Positions 24,463 to 33,728 are shown, numbered from the stretch's first letter. The stretch is DNA of 64,000 bases from Kitasatospora atroaurantiaca (GCF_007828955.1 NZ_VIVR01000001.1:6696001-6760000), one strand, 5' to 3'. The notes: generated by a model not told the origin, from the letters alone. Numbers and translations are program-made.

Positions 24463-25008
24463 GTGACTACCTGGATCTGGGCCGCTGCGGCGGTCGTGCT
24501 GTTCGCCGTGTACCTGAGCTGGACGGCAGGGCGGTTGGACCGGCTGCACGCCCGGATCGACGCGGCACGGGCCTCGCTGGACGCACAGCTGGTCCGGCGG
24601 GCCTCCGTCGCGCTGGAGCTCGCCACCTCGTCCCTGCTGGACCCGGCCACCTCGATCCTGCTCTACGAGGCCTCGCACGCCGCACGTCAGGCCGAGGACG
24701 AGCACCGCGAGGTGGCCGAGAGTCAGCTGAGCCTCGCCCTGCGGGCGGTCTTCGCCGAGCCCGAGCAGGTGGCCGCCCTGATGGCAGCGCCGGGCGGCGA
24801 GGAGGCTGTGAAGGATCTCACGGCGGCCGTGCGGCGGGTCCCGATGGCGCGGCGGTTCCACAACGACGCGGTACGGGCGGCGCGCGCGGTCCGTGAGCAC
24901 CGTCTGGTGCGCTACTTCCGGCTGGCCGGCCGGGCGCCGTTCCCGCTCGCCTTCGAGATGGACGACGAGCCTCCGGTGGCACTCACGCCGCACGGGGCAC
25001 CCGCGTAG
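24463..25008 (+). CDS. Membrane-anchored LemA-like protein, unknown function
   Basis: A 181-residue protein with an N-terminal membrane helix (WIWAAAAVVLFAVYLSW) followed by a long helical cytoplasmic or exterior domain (RLDRLHARIDAARASLDAQLVRRASVA), reminiscent of LemA proteins. It sits between the PIM operon and pdxS. I do not recognise a specific function. GTG start 11 bases after the tautomerase stop. Confidence 0.7.
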   Translation: MTTWIWAAAAVVLFAVYLSWTAGRLDRLHARIDAARASLDAQLVRRASVALELATSSLLDPATSILLYEASHAARQAEDEHREVAESQLSLALRAVFAEPEQVAALMAAPGGEEAVKDLTAAVRRVPMARRFHNDAVRAARAVREHRLVRYFRLAGRAPFPLAFEMDDEPPVALTPHGAPA

Positions 25009-25152
25009 CCGCGCCGGAGCACCCGGGTAGCCCGGTTCCAGCCTGTTTGTCGTATCCCATTGGCCGGGATGGACTTGATGGCGCATCGGTAAGGGGTGTT
25101 TCGGGCCTACGATAGGGCGATAGCACTGGTTCATCTTCGAGTGAGGTCTCAC

Positions 25153-26064
25153 GTGTCCACCACCCCCACCACCGCAGACCAGCCGCAGATCGGCACCGCC
25201 CGCGTCAAGCGCGGCATGGCCGAGCAGCTCAAGGGCGGTGTGATCATGGATGTGGTCAACGCCGAGCAGGCGAAGATCGCCGAGGACGCCGGTGCGGTGG
25301 CCGTCATGGCGCTTGAGCGCGTGCCGGCCGACATCCGCAAGGACGGCGGCGTCGCGCGGATGTCCGACCCCGACATGATCGACGGCATCATCAACGCCGT
25401 CTCCATCCCGGTGATGGCCAAGTCCCGCATCGGCCACTTCGTCGAGGCCCAGGTCCTGCAGGCGCTGGGCGTGGACTACATCGACGAGTCCGAGGTGCTG
25501 ACCCCGGCCGACGAGGTCAACCACTCCGACAAGTGGGCCTTCACCACCCCCTTCGTCTGTGGCGCCACCAACCTGGGCGAGGCCCTGCGCCGCATCGCCG
25601 AGGGCGCGGCCATGATCCGCTCCAAGGGCGAGGCCGGCACCGGCAACGTGGTCGAGGCCGTCCGCCACATGCGCCAGATCAACGGCGACATCCGCCGCCT
25701 GGCCACCCTCGACGAGAACGAGCTGTACGTCGCGGCCAAGAACCTGCAGGCCCCGTACGAGCTGGTCAAGGAGGTCGCGCAGCTGGGCAAGCTCCCGGTC
25801 GTGCTGTTCTCCGCCGGTGGTGTGGCCACCCCGGCCGACGCCGCCCTGATGATGCAGCTCGGCGCCGAGGGCGTCTTCGTCGGCTCCGGCATCTTCAAGT
25901 CGGGCGACCCGGCCAAGCGTGCCGCCGCCGTCGTGAAGGCCACCACCTTCTACGACGACCCGAAGGTCATCGCGGACGTCTCCCGCGGCCTGGGCGAGGC
26001 CATGGTCGGCATCAACTGCGACACCCTGCCGGAGACCGAGCGCTACGCCAACCGCGGCTGGTAA
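25153..26064 (+). CDS. pdxS: Pyridoxal 5'-phosphate synthase, PdxS subunit
   Basis: A 303-residue TIM-barrel enzyme. MDVVNAEQAKIAEDAGAVAVMALERVPADIR is near the N-terminus, the first Schiff-base Lys is in PVMAKSRIGH, the second in IRSKGEAGTG, and the phosphate loop is GVFVGSGIFKS. It builds PLP from ribose 5-phosphate, glyceraldehyde 3-phosphate and ammonia delivered by PdxT. GTG 25153 is chosen because GAGGT lies a few bases upstream and the earlier frame has no homology. pdxT follows 86 bases later, across a hairpin. Confidence 0.97.
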   Translation: MSTTPTTADQPQIGTARVKRGMAEQLKGGVIMDVVNAEQAKIAEDAGAVAVMALERVPADIRKDGGVARMSDPDMIDGIINAVSIPVMAKSRIGHFVEAQVLQALGVDYIDESEVLTPADEVNHSDKWAFTTPFVCGATNLGEALRRIAEGAAMIRSKGEAGTGNVVEAVRHMRQINGDIRRLATLDENELYVAAKNLQAPYELVKEVAQLGKLPVVLFSAGGVATPADAALMMQLGAEGVFVGSGIFKSGDPAKRAAAVVKATTFYDDPKVIADVSRGLGEAMVGINCDTLPETERYANRGW

Positions 26065-26079
26065 TCACTGCGTCTTGCC

Positions 26080-26112
26080 GGCCCGCCGCGCAGCTTTCTG
26101 GCGCGGCGGGCC
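26080..26112 (+). terminator. Hairpin between pdxS and pdxT
   Basis: A perfect 12-bp stem (26080-26091 with 26101-26112), 9-base loop, 15 bases after pdxS. It may reduce read-through into pdxT and so set the subunit ratio, or protect the pdxS 3' end. Confidence 0.6.
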
Positions 26113-26150
26113 GTCGCACGTATCCGTACTGACTTGAAGAGGTAGCAACC

Positions 26151-26762
26151 GTGAGCACCCCCGTTGTCGGCGTCCTGGCCCTGCAGGGCGACGTCCGCGA
26201 GCACCTGATCGCGCTCGCCGAGGCCGACGCGCTCGCCCGTCCGGTGCGCCGCGCCGAGGAGCTGGCCGAGGTCGACGCCCTGGTGATCCCCGGCGGGGAG
26301 TCCACCACGATGTCCAAGCTGGCGCTGGCCTTCGGGCTGATGGCGCCGCTGCGCGAGCGGGTCGCCGCGGGGATGCCGGTGTACGGCTCCTGCGCGGGCA
26401 TGATCATGCTGGCGGACAAGATCCTCGACGGCCGGGACGACCAGGAGACGGTCGGCGGCATCGACATGACGGTGCGCCGCAACGCCTTCGGGCGGCAGAA
26501 CGAGTCCTTCGAGTCCGCCATCGCCTTCCAGGGCCTGGCCGGCGACCCGGTGCACGGCGTGTTCATCCGCGCCCCCTGGGTGGAGGCGGTCGGCGAGGGC
26601 GTCGAGGTGCTGGCCGAGCTGCCCGCCGCCGACGGCCCGGAGAGCCGGATCGTGGCGGTTCGCCAGGGCAACCTGCTGGCGACCTCGTTCCACCCCGAGC
26701 TGACGGGCGATCACCGCGTCCACGCGTACTTCGTGTCCATGGTGGAGAACGCCGCGCGCTGA
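26151..26762 (+). CDS. pdxT: Pyridoxal 5'-phosphate synthase glutaminase, PdxT subunit
   Basis: A 203-residue class I glutamine amidotransferase. LALQGDVREH is at the start, PGGESTTMSKL forms the oxyanion region, the nucleophile Cys is in GSCAGMIML, and the His-x-Glu of the triad is in SFHPELTGDH. It hydrolyses glutamine and channels ammonia to PdxS. GTG start with AAGAGGT upstream. Confidence 0.97.
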   Translation: MSTPVVGVLALQGDVREHLIALAEADALARPVRRAEELAEVDALVIPGGESTTMSKLALAFGLMAPLRERVAAGMPVYGSCAGMIMLADKILDGRDDQETVGGIDMTVRRNAFGRQNESFESAIAFQGLAGDPVHGVFIRAPWVEAVGEGVEVLAELPAADGPESRIVAVRQGNLLATSFHPELTGDHRVHAYFVSMVENAAR

Positions 26763-26840
26763 CGCAGTGCCCGGTGCCGGTGGCGACACCGGTAAGATCT
26801 CTCCTGTTCATTTCCCTTTGGCGACGTAAAGGAGCTGGTG

Positions 26841-27599
26841 ATGTCCGGCCACTCTAAGTGGGCTACCACCAAGCACAAGAAGGCCGTGATCGACGCCAAG
26901 CGCGGCAAGCTCTTCGCCAAGATGATCAAGAACATCGAGGTGGCGGCGCGCACCGGTGGCGGCGACCCGGCCGGCAACCCGACGCTGTACGACGCCATCC
27001 AGAAGGCCAAGAAGAGCTCGGTCCCGATCGACAACATCAACCGCGCCGTCAAGCGCGGTTCGGGTGCGGAGGCCGGCGGGGCCGACTACTCGACGATCAT
27101 GTACGAGGGCTACGGCCCGAACGGCGTCGCGGTGCTCATCGAGTGCCTCACCGACAACCGCAACCGTGCCGCCTCCGACGTGCGCGTCGCGATGACCCGC
27201 AACGGCGGCAACATGGCCGATCCGGGTTCGGTGTCGTACATGTTCACCCGCAAGGGCGTCGTGATCGTCCCCAAGGCGGACGGTGTCGACGAGGACAAGG
27301 TGTTCGAGGTCGTCCTCGACGCCGGTGCCGAGGAGGTCAACGACCTCGGTGAGTCCTACGAGGTCATCAGCGCGGCCACCGACATGGTCGGCGTCCGGAC
27401 CGCCCTGGTCGACGCGGGCATCGACTACGACTCGGCCGACGCCAACTTCGTGCCGAGCGTGCAGGTCGAGCTGGACGTCGACGGCGCCCGCAAGATCTTC
27501 AAGCTGATCGACGCGCTCGAGGACAGCGACGACGTGCAGAACGTCTTCGCCAACTTCGACATCAGCGACGAGGTCGGTGCTCAGCTCGACGCCGAGTGA
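26841..27599 (+). CDS. yebC: YebC/PmpR-family regulator
   Basis: A 252-residue protein starting MSGHSKWATTKHKKAVIDAKRGKLF, the YebC signature. The central GGADYSTIMYEGYGPNGVA and the acidic C-terminal third are as in the family, known as transcription regulators and, more recently, translation factors relieving polyproline stalling. ATG 26841 has AAGGAG at the right distance; a GTG one codon earlier is less likely. In many bacteria it precedes ruvC as here. Confidence 0.95.
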   Translation: MSGHSKWATTKHKKAVIDAKRGKLFAKMIKNIEVAARTGGGDPAGNPTLYDAIQKAKKSSVPIDNINRAVKRGSGAEAGGADYSTIMYEGYGPNGVAVLIECLTDNRNRAASDVRVAMTRNGGNMADPGSVSYMFTRKGVVIVPKADGVDEDKVFEVVLDAGAEEVNDLGESYEVISAATDMVGVRTALVDAGIDYDSADANFVPSVQVELDVDGARKIFKLIDALEDSDDVQNVFANFDISDEVGAQLDAE

Positions 27600-27613
27600 G
27601 CCCACGCACCTGT

Positions 27614-27647
27614 CCGGCCCGGTGGTCCTCCAGGACCGCCGGGCCGG
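27614..27647 (+). terminator. yebC terminator
   Basis: A 15-bp stem with one mismatch (27614-27628 with 27633-27647), loop TCCA, then TGTCTTTC. It lies 14 bases after the yebC stop. Confidence 0.7.
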
Positions 27648-27701
27648 TGTCTTTCGTCCGGTTGTCCGACCCGACCGGTAGCCTTCGCAGGTCGCTCGCC
27701 A

Positions 27702-27803
27702 CGAGCCGAAGGGCGCGCCGGTGCCGAAAGCGACGAGCGACAAGCGACGAAGGAGCGCCGGAGCGAGGAGTGTCGGCATCGGGTCAGAGCGCCCGGAGGC
27801 GAG
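27702..27803 (+). repeat. Dispersed structured element, copy 1
   Basis: About 100 bases between yebC and ruvC that align, in inverted orientation, with 48851-48962 at roughly 85 percent identity by eye. Terminal arms (GGGCGC...GGTGCCGA and TCGGCATC...GCGCCC) can pair. The middle is rich in GCGACGAGCGACAAGCGACG. Confidence 0.75.
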
Positions 27804-27833
27804 TGGCGGGTCACAGAGAGGTGGGGTTGCAAG

Positions 27834-28361
27834 GTGCGGGTACTGGGTGTGGACCCTGGGCTGACCAGGTGCGGCGTCGGGGTGGTCGACGGCGCGCCGG
27901 GCCGTCCGCTGCGGATGGCCGGGGTCGGCGTGGTCCGCACACCCGCCGATGACGACGTCCCGCGACGCCTGCTGGCGATAGAAGCCGGCCTGGAGGAGTG
28001 GATCGACACCCACCGGCCGGACACCGTCGCCATCGAGCGGGTCTTCGCCCAGCACAACGTCCGGACGGTGATGGGGACGGCCCAGGCCAGCGCGGTGGCG
28101 ATGCTCTGCGCTGCCCGGCGCGGCATCCCCGTCATCCTGCACACCCCCAGCGAGGTCAAGGCCGCCGTCACCGGCTCGGGCCGGGCCGACAAGGCCCAGG
28201 TCACCGCCATGGTCACCAGACTGCTGCGGCTCGACGCACCGCCCAAACCGGCCGACGCGGCCGACGCCCTGGCCCTCGCCATCTGCCACATCTGGCGCGG
28301 CAGCGCCACCGACAGGATCGCCGCAGCAGTGGCCAGAACGCGCAAGGAGTACCGCCCGTGA
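27834..28361 (+). CDS. ruvC: Holliday junction endonuclease RuvC
   Basis: A 175-residue RuvC. The RNase H-like fold starts VLGVDPGLTRCGVGVVDG (first catalytic Asp), the second acidic site is in VAIERVFAQHN, and the C-terminal acidic pair is in PADAADALALAICH. It cuts Holliday junctions at the centre set by RuvAB. GTG 27834 follows GAGGTGG. The stop overlaps the ruvA GTG. Confidence 0.96.
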   Translation: MRVLGVDPGLTRCGVGVVDGAPGRPLRMAGVGVVRTPADDDVPRRLLAIEAGLEEWIDTHRPDTVAIERVFAQHNVRTVMGTAQASAVAMLCAARRGIPVILHTPSEVKAAVTGSGRADKAQVTAMVTRLLRLDAPPKPADAADALALAICHIWRGSATDRIAAAVARTRKEYRP

Positions 28362-28969
28362 TCGCCTTCGTCCAGGGCCCGGTCGCCGCCGTCACACCGG
28401 GCAGCGCGGTCGTCGAGGTGGGCGGCGTCGGCATGCTGGTCAAGTGCACGCCCAGGACGCTCGCCGAGCTGAGGATCGGTCAGCACACCAGGCTCACCAC
28501 CTCGCTGATCGTCAAGGAGGACTCGCTCACCCTCTACGGCTTCACCGACGAGGACGAGCGCGCCACCTTCGAGATCCTGCTCACCGCGAGCGGCGTGGCC
28601 GCCACCATGGCCCTCGCCATGCTCGGCGTCTTCACCCCCGACGAGCTGCGCCGCGTGGTCGCCCAGGGCGATGCCAAGTCCCTGACGGCCGTGCCCAGGA
28701 TCGGCCCGAAGCTCGCGCAGAAGCTGCTGCTCGAGTACAAGGACAAGCTCGGCGCCCCGCACGGCAGCGTGCCCGCCCAGAAGCCGATCGCCGCAGGCCC
28801 CGCGCCCTGGCAGGACCAGCTGCAGGCCGCCCTGGTCGGGCTCGGCTACGCCCCGCGCGAGGCCGACGAGGCCGTCACCGCCGTCACCCCCGAGGCCGAG
28901 GAGCAGGCCGTCACCGACGTCGGCGCGCTGCTCAAGGCCGCCCTGCGTACCCTCAACCGCACCCGCTAA
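28358..28969 (+). CDS. ruvA: Holliday junction branch-migration protein RuvA
   Basis: A 203-residue RuvA with an OB-fold N-terminus (IAFVQGPVAAVTPGSAVVEVGGVG), a pair of helix-hairpin-helix regions (VPRIGPKLAQKLLLEYKDKL) and the C-terminal RuvB-contact domain (QAALVGLGYAPREADEAV). GTG start overlaps ruvC as GTGA. It binds four-way junctions and loads RuvB, encoded 30 bases downstream. Confidence 0.96.
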   Translation: MIAFVQGPVAAVTPGSAVVEVGGVGMLVKCTPRTLAELRIGQHTRLTTSLIVKEDSLTLYGFTDEDERATFEILLTASGVAATMALAMLGVFTPDELRRVVAQGDAKSLTAVPRIGPKLAQKLLLEYKDKLGAPHGSVPAQKPIAAGPAPWQDQLQAALVGLGYAPREADEAVTAVTPEAEEQAVTDVGALLKAALRTLNRTR

Positions 28970-28999
28970 GCACCGACGAGCCCCCAGGAGCCAGCCCCG

Positions 29000-30079
29000 A
29001 TGAGCCCGTACGACTCCGATCCCGCCGACCGCCTCGTCACGGCGGCCGCCGACGGCGAGGACCAGGCGGTCGAGGCGGCGCTGCGCCCCAAGCTGCTGGA
29101 CGAGTTCATCGGGCAGGAGCGCGTCCGCGAGCAGCTCTCACTGGTCCTCCAGGCGGCCCGCAAGCGCGGTGCCACGCCCGACCACGTACTGCTCAGCGGT
29201 CCGCCCGGGCTGGGCAAGACGACCCTCTCCATGATCATCGCGGCCGAGATGAACGCCCCGATCCGGATCACCTCGGGCCCGGCCATCCAGCACGCCGGCG
29301 ACCTCGCGGCGATCCTCTCCTCGCTCACCGAGGGAGAGGTGCTCTTCCTCGACGAGATCCACCGGATGTCCCGGCCCGCCGAGGAGATGCTCTACATGGC
29401 GATGGAGGACTTCCGGGTCGACGTGATCGTCGGCAAGGGCCCCGGTGCCACCGCCATCCCGCTGGAGCTGCCGCCGTTCACGCTGGTCGGTGCCACCACC
29501 CGGGCCGGGCTGCTGCCCCCGCCGCTGCGCGACCGCTTCGGCTTCACCGGGCACATGGAGTTCTACGCCCCCGCCGAGCTCGAGCGCGTCGTGCACCGCT
29601 CCGCCTCCCTGCTGGACGTCGAGATCGACCCGGCCGGCGCCGGCGAGATCGCCGGCCGCTCCCGGGGCACGCCGCGTATCGCCAACCGTCTGCTGCGCCG
29701 GGTCCGCGACTACGCCCAGGTCAGGCACGACGGCGTGGTCACCCGGGAGATCGCCGCGCAGGCGCTGAAGGTGTACGAGGTCGACGCCCGTGGCCTCGAC
29801 CGGCTGGACCGGGCGGTGCTCGACGCCCTGCTGCGCCTCTTCGGCGGAGGCCCGGTGGGCCTGTCGACGCTGGCCGTCGCGGTGGGGGAGGAGGCCGAGA
29901 CCGTCGAGGAGGTCGCGGAGCCCTTCCTGGTCCGCGAGGGCCTGCTCGCCCGTACGCCGCGCGGCCGGATCGCCACCGCGGCCGCCTGGCAGCACCTCGG
30001 TCTCACCCCGCCGGTCCAGCCCGTGCGCGGTGCGGTGCCCGCCCAGCCCGATCTGTTCGGAGGGGCGGCGGGCTCCTGA
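29000..30079 (+). CDS. ruvB: Holliday junction branch-migration helicase RuvB
   Basis: A 359-residue AAA+ motor. Entry motif LLDEFIGQERVREQL, Walker A GPPGLGKTT, Walker B LFLDEIHR, sensor 1 LVGATTRAGLL, arginine finger region in PLRDRFGFTGH, and the winged-helix C-terminus TPRGRIAT. Last gene of ruvCAB; ATG start. Confidence 0.97.
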   Translation: MSPYDSDPADRLVTAAADGEDQAVEAALRPKLLDEFIGQERVREQLSLVLQAARKRGATPDHVLLSGPPGLGKTTLSMIIAAEMNAPIRITSGPAIQHAGDLAAILSSLTEGEVLFLDEIHRMSRPAEEMLYMAMEDFRVDVIVGKGPGATAIPLELPPFTLVGATTRAGLLPPPLRDRFGFTGHMEFYAPAELERVVHRSASLLDVEIDPAGAGEIAGRSRGTPRIANRLLRRVRDYAQVRHDGVVTREIAAQALKVYEVDARGLDRLDRAVLDALLRLFGGGPVGLSTLAVAVGEEAETVEEVAEPFLVREGLLARTPRGRIATAAAWQHLGLTPPVQPVRGAVPAQPDLFGGAAGS

Positions 30080-30135
30080 GGAAACTGTGCAGGCAGAGGG
30101 TCGCCACTTTCGGCGGCAGACTGGCATGCTTGGCG

Positions 30136-30164
30136 TTGTCCGATCAGTGCGGGTCCCCTAGACT
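30136..30164 (+). promoter_or_regulatory. Promoter of yajC-secDF
   Basis: TTGTCC (30136-30141), 17-base spacer, TAGACT (30159-30164): a good housekeeping-type promoter about 80 bases before yajC and separating it from ruvCAB. Confidence 0.65.
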
Positions 30165-30247
30165 CCGCCGGACCGCCCCTCTCACCTGACGGGCCGACGA
30201 CCACCACTGGCCGCCCGCCCGGGCGGCCCGTAAAGGACCCTGCTGCT

Positions 30248-30670
30248 GTGTTTAACCTCCTTCTTCCCCTCATCATGATCGCCGTGCTCTTCATGCTGTT
30301 CCGGTCGAACAAGAAGCGACAGGAGCAGGCCACGCAGATGCGCTCGGCGATGGAGCCCGGCTCCGGGGTGCGCACCATCGGCGGTATGTACGCGCTGGTG
30401 AAGTCGGTCAACGAGGAGACCGTCGAGCTGGAGATCGCGCCGGGTGTGGTCACGCACTACACCAAGAGCGCCATCGCCGCCGTCCTCGACCCGCAGGAGT
30501 ACGACGCGATCATCAACGGGCGCCCGGACGAGCCCGAGCTGTCCGAGCTCGACGCCGTGGAGGACGAGCCGGCCGTCGAGCAGCCGCTCAGCCTGGACAA
30601 GGCGGGCTCCGACAAGAAGGACGTGTCGGACAACGGCGGTACCGACGGCGAGGCTCCCGCGAGCAAGTAG
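30248..30670 (+). CDS. yajC: Sec translocon accessory protein YajC
   Basis: A 140-residue protein. An N-terminal membrane helix (FNLLLPLIMIAVLFMLFRSNKK) precedes the YajC domain with SGVRTIGGMYALVKSVNEETVELEIAPGVV. The C-terminal 45 residues are acidic and unstructured. It associates with SecDF. GTG start with AAGGA upstream. Confidence 0.93.
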   Translation: MFNLLLPLIMIAVLFMLFRSNKKRQEQATQMRSAMEPGSGVRTIGGMYALVKSVNEETVELEIAPGVVTHYTKSAIAAVLDPQEYDAIINGRPDEPELSELDAVEDEPAVEQPLSLDKAGSDKKDVSDNGGTDGEAPASK

Positions 30671-30745
30671 TACGGTCGGGCACACCCGGCCGAGCGGCAC
30701 TCAGCCGCAAGCCCACAGGACCTCAGGGCCGCCGCGCGTTCTTCG

Positions 30746-30774
30746 CCCCTGTCCCGCCACAAGCCGGACAGGGG
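30746..30774 (+). terminator. Hairpin between yajC and secD
   Basis: CCCCTGTCC (30746-30754) pairs with GGACAGGGG (30766-30774), loop 11 bases. It may act as a partial terminator in the 143-base gap. Confidence 0.4.
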
Positions 30775-30813
30775 TCCGGCGGGCGGTGGCATGGACAGGG
30801 AGAAACGAGCAAG

Positions 30814-32595
30814 GTGGCAACACCCAAGTCGCGCCCGCGCGACGGTTACCCGGGACGGGCGCTGGCCCTCATCCTGGTGGTCACCGTCGGACTGGTCGCC
30901 CTCATGTTCGGGACGGGCCACACCACGCCGCGTCTCGGGATCGACCTCGCCGGTGGCACCAGCATCACGCTGACCGCCAAGTCGGATGACCCCAAGGCCA
31001 TCAACAAGGCCAACATGGACACCGCGGTCGCGATCATCCAGAAGCGTGTCAACGGCATGGGCGTCTCCGAGGCGGAGGTGCAGACCCAGGGCAACAACAC
31101 CATCATCGTCAACATCCCCAACGGCGGTGACCGGCAGGCCGCGATCGACCAGGTCGGCACGACTGCCAAGCTCTACTTCCGTCCGGTGCTGGCCCTCGCC
31201 CCCACGGGCGTGAAGGCCACCACCCCGTCGGCCAGCCCCAGCAGCTCCGCGGGCTCCGGCGCCTCGCCGTCGGCGAGCGCCACCGGTGGCGCCTCCGCCA
31301 CCCCGAGCAGCAGCGCCAGCAAGGCCGGCCGCGCCGTCACCGACGCCCTCAAGGCCGACCCGACGGCCTCCGCGAGCGCCTCCACCGCGCCGAGCGGCTC
31401 GGCCGCCCCGAGCGCCGCCCCGAGTGCCGCCGCCACGCCGACCACCCCCGCCGACATCTCGGCCGCGCTCACCCAGGGCACCGTCCCGGCCGAGCTGCAG
31501 CAGCAGTTCGCCGCACTGGACTGCTCGGACCAGACCAAGCGCCTGGACTACCAGACCGACGCCGCCAAGAACACCGTGGCCTGCAGCTACGACGGTGAGC
31601 AGGGCATCTGGTACAAGTTCGCGCTCGGCCCGGTGGCAGTCCAGGGCTCGGACGTCTCCAAGGCCCAGGCCATCATCGACACCCAGCGCGGTGCCGGCTG
31701 GCAGGTCGACCTGTCCTTCGACGACACCGGCTCCAAGGCCTTCGCCGCCACCACCGGCAAGCTCGCCACCCAGGCCTCCCCGGCCAACCAGTTCGCCATC
31801 GTCCTGGACGGCAAGGTGGTCTCCCACCCCTACGTCAGCCAGTCGATCACCGGCGGCTCGGCGACCATCTCCGGCAGCTTCTCGCAGACCGAGGCCAAGG
31901 GCCTCGCGAACGTGCTGAGCTACGGCGCCCTGCCGCTCACCTTCGAGCAGAGCGACGTCAGCACGGTCTCCGCGCAGCTCGGTGGCGACCAGCTGCAGGC
32001 CGGCCTGATCGCGGGTGCGATCGGCCTCCTCCTGGTGGTCATCTACTCGCTGGTCTACTACCGCGGCCTCGGCCTGGTCTCGATCGCCGGTCTGATCGTC
32101 TCGGCGGCCCTCACCTACGCCATCATGTGCCTGCTCGGCGCGGGCATCGGCTTCGCGCTGAACCTCCCGGCCGTCTGCGGTGCGATCGTCGCGATCGGTA
32201 TCACCGCCGACTCGTTCATCGTGTACTTCGAGCGCATCCGCGACGAGGTCCGCGAAGGCGCCCCGCTGCGCCCGGCCGTCCAGCGCGCCTGGCCGCGCGC
32301 CCGCCGCACCATCCTGGTCTCGGACTTCGTGTCCTTCCTCTGTGCCGCGGTGCTCTACCTGGTCTCGGTCGGCAAGGTGCAGGGCTTCGCCTTCACCCTC
32401 GGCCTGACCACGCTGCTCGACATCGTGGTGATCTTCCTGTTCACCAAGCCGCTGATCACGCTGCTGGCCCGCCGCAAGTTCTTCGCGGACGGCCACAAGT
32501 GGTCCGGCCTGGACCCGGAGCGACTGGGCGCCCGCCCGCCGATCCGCGGCAGCCGTCGCCGCACCCCCGCCACTGCTGCCGCGAAGGAGGCCTGA
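30814..32595 (+). CDS. secD: Protein translocase subunit SecD
   Basis: A 593-residue RND-type Sec subunit. The first membrane helix (LALILVVTVGLVALMFG) is followed by the large exterior P1 domain with LGIDLAGGTSITL. P1 is interrupted by a Ser/Ala/Pro/Thr-rich stretch at about residues 137-213. Then come five more helices, starting LQAGLIAGAIGLLLVVIYSLVYYRG, with the conserved ADSFIVYFERIRDE. It uses proton-motive force to finish protein export. GTG start; secF follows 4 bases later. Confidence 0.96.
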   Translation: MATPKSRPRDGYPGRALALILVVTVGLVALMFGTGHTTPRLGIDLAGGTSITLTAKSDDPKAINKANMDTAVAIIQKRVNGMGVSEAEVQTQGNNTIIVNIPNGGDRQAAIDQVGTTAKLYFRPVLALAPTGVKATTPSASPSSSAGSGASPSASATGGASATPSSSASKAGRAVTDALKADPTASASASTAPSGSAAPSAAPSAAATPTTPADISAALTQGTVPAELQQQFAALDCSDQTKRLDYQTDAAKNTVACSYDGEQGIWYKFALGPVAVQGSDVSKAQAIIDTQRGAGWQVDLSFDDTGSKAFAATTGKLATQASPANQFAIVLDGKVVSHPYVSQSITGGSATISGSFSQTEAKGLANVLSYGALPLTFEQSDVSTVSAQLGGDQLQAGLIAGAIGLLLVVIYSLVYYRGLGLVSIAGLIVSAALTYAIMCLLGAGIGFALNLPAVCGAIVAIGITADSFIVYFERIRDEVREGAPLRPAVQRAWPRARRTILVSDFVSFLCAAVLYLVSVGKVQGFAFTLGLTTLLDIVVIFLFTKPLITLLARRKFFADGHKWSGLDPERLGARPPIRGSRRRTPATAAAKEA

Positions 32596-32599
32596 CGCC

Positions 32600-33703
32600 A
32601 TGTCACGCTTCGGCAATCTCGGCCACCGTCTCTACCAGGGCGAGGTCAGCTTCGACTTCGTCGGCCGGCGCAAGCTCTGGTACAGCATCTCCGGCGCGAT
32701 CGTGCTGCTCGCGGCGATCGGCCTGGCGATGGGCCTGCACCTGGGCATCGAGTTCAAGGGCGGCTCGGTCTACACCGTCACCAAGCCCGGTCTGACGGTC
32801 TCCCAGGCACAGGACTCCGCCAACAAGATCACCCACGACTCCACCGCCCTGGTCCAGAAGACCGACAAGGGCGCGATCAAGATCCAGGTCAGCTCCGAGG
32901 ACAAGATCCCCGCGAGCACCTTCATCCAGGAGCTCTCGACCGACCTGAAGGTCCCGGCCAACCAGATCAACGCCCAGGTGGTCGGCCCCAGCTGGGGCCA
33001 TGAGATCTCCCAGAAGGCGCTGCTCGGCCTGGTCATCTTCATGGTCCTGGTGACGGTCTACCTGGCCATCGCCTTCGAGTGGCGAATGGCGGTCGCCGCC
33101 CTGGTGGCGCTGATCCACGACCTCCTGATCACCATCGGCGTCTACGCCCTGGTCGGCTTCGAGGTCACCCCGGGTACCGTGATCGGCTTCCTGACCATCC
33201 TCGGCTACTCGCTCTACGACACGGTCGTCGTCTTCGACACCGTGAAGGAGAACACCCGGGGCATCACCAAGCAGAACAAGCGCACCTACAGCGAGGCCGC
33301 CAACGCGGGCCTCAACCAGACCCTGGTGCGGTCCATCAACACCACGGTCGTGGCGCTGCTGCCGGTCGCCGCACTGCTGTTCATCGGCGGCGGCCTGCTC
33401 GGCGCCGGCACCCTGAACGACATCTCGCTCGCGCTCTTCATCGGCCTCACGGCCGGCGCGTACTCCTCGATCTGCGTGGCCACGCCGCTGTTCGCGCAGC
33501 TCAAGGAGCAGCAGCCGGAGATGAAGGCGCTGGCCAAGCGGGTCGCGCAGCGCCGTGCGGCCGAGGCCAAGGCTGCGGCCGAGGCCCCTCAGGACGCCGA
33601 GGCCGACGGCGGGGACGACGACCTCCCTGCGGGTATGGTCGGACAGCGCAACCAGCCCGTCAGCCGGTCCCGTTCCAAGGGCCGTCCGTCGGGCAAGCAC
33701 TGA
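32600..33703 (+). CDS. secF: Protein translocase subunit SecF
   Basis: A 367-residue partner of SecD with six membrane helices. LGIEFKGGSVYTVT follows the first helix, then VTVYLAIAFEWRMAVAALVALIHDLLITIGVYAL, the conserved GYSLYDTVVVFDTVKEN, and INTTVVALLPVAALLFIGG. The cytoplasmic tail is charged and low in complexity. ATG start. Confidence 0.96.
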   Translation: MSRFGNLGHRLYQGEVSFDFVGRRKLWYSISGAIVLLAAIGLAMGLHLGIEFKGGSVYTVTKPGLTVSQAQDSANKITHDSTALVQKTDKGAIKIQVSSEDKIPASTFIQELSTDLKVPANQINAQVVGPSWGHEISQKALLGLVIFMVLVTVYLAIAFEWRMAVAALVALIHDLLITIGVYALVGFEVTPGTVIGFLTILGYSLYDTVVVFDTVKENTRGITKQNKRTYSEAANAGLNQTLVRSINTTVVALLPVAALLFIGGGLLGAGTLNDISLALFIGLTAGAYSSICVATPLFAQLKEQQPEMKALAKRVAQRRAAEAKAAAEAPQDAEADGGDDDLPAGMVGQRNQPVSRSRSKGRPSGKH

Positions 33704-33728
33704 CCACCCACACCCGAAGGAACCCCTC

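Noticed and set aside
27662..27684. TTGTCC ... TAGCCT as a ruvC promoter
   Set aside because: The two boxes are only 11 bases apart, too close for a sigma-70-type promoter.
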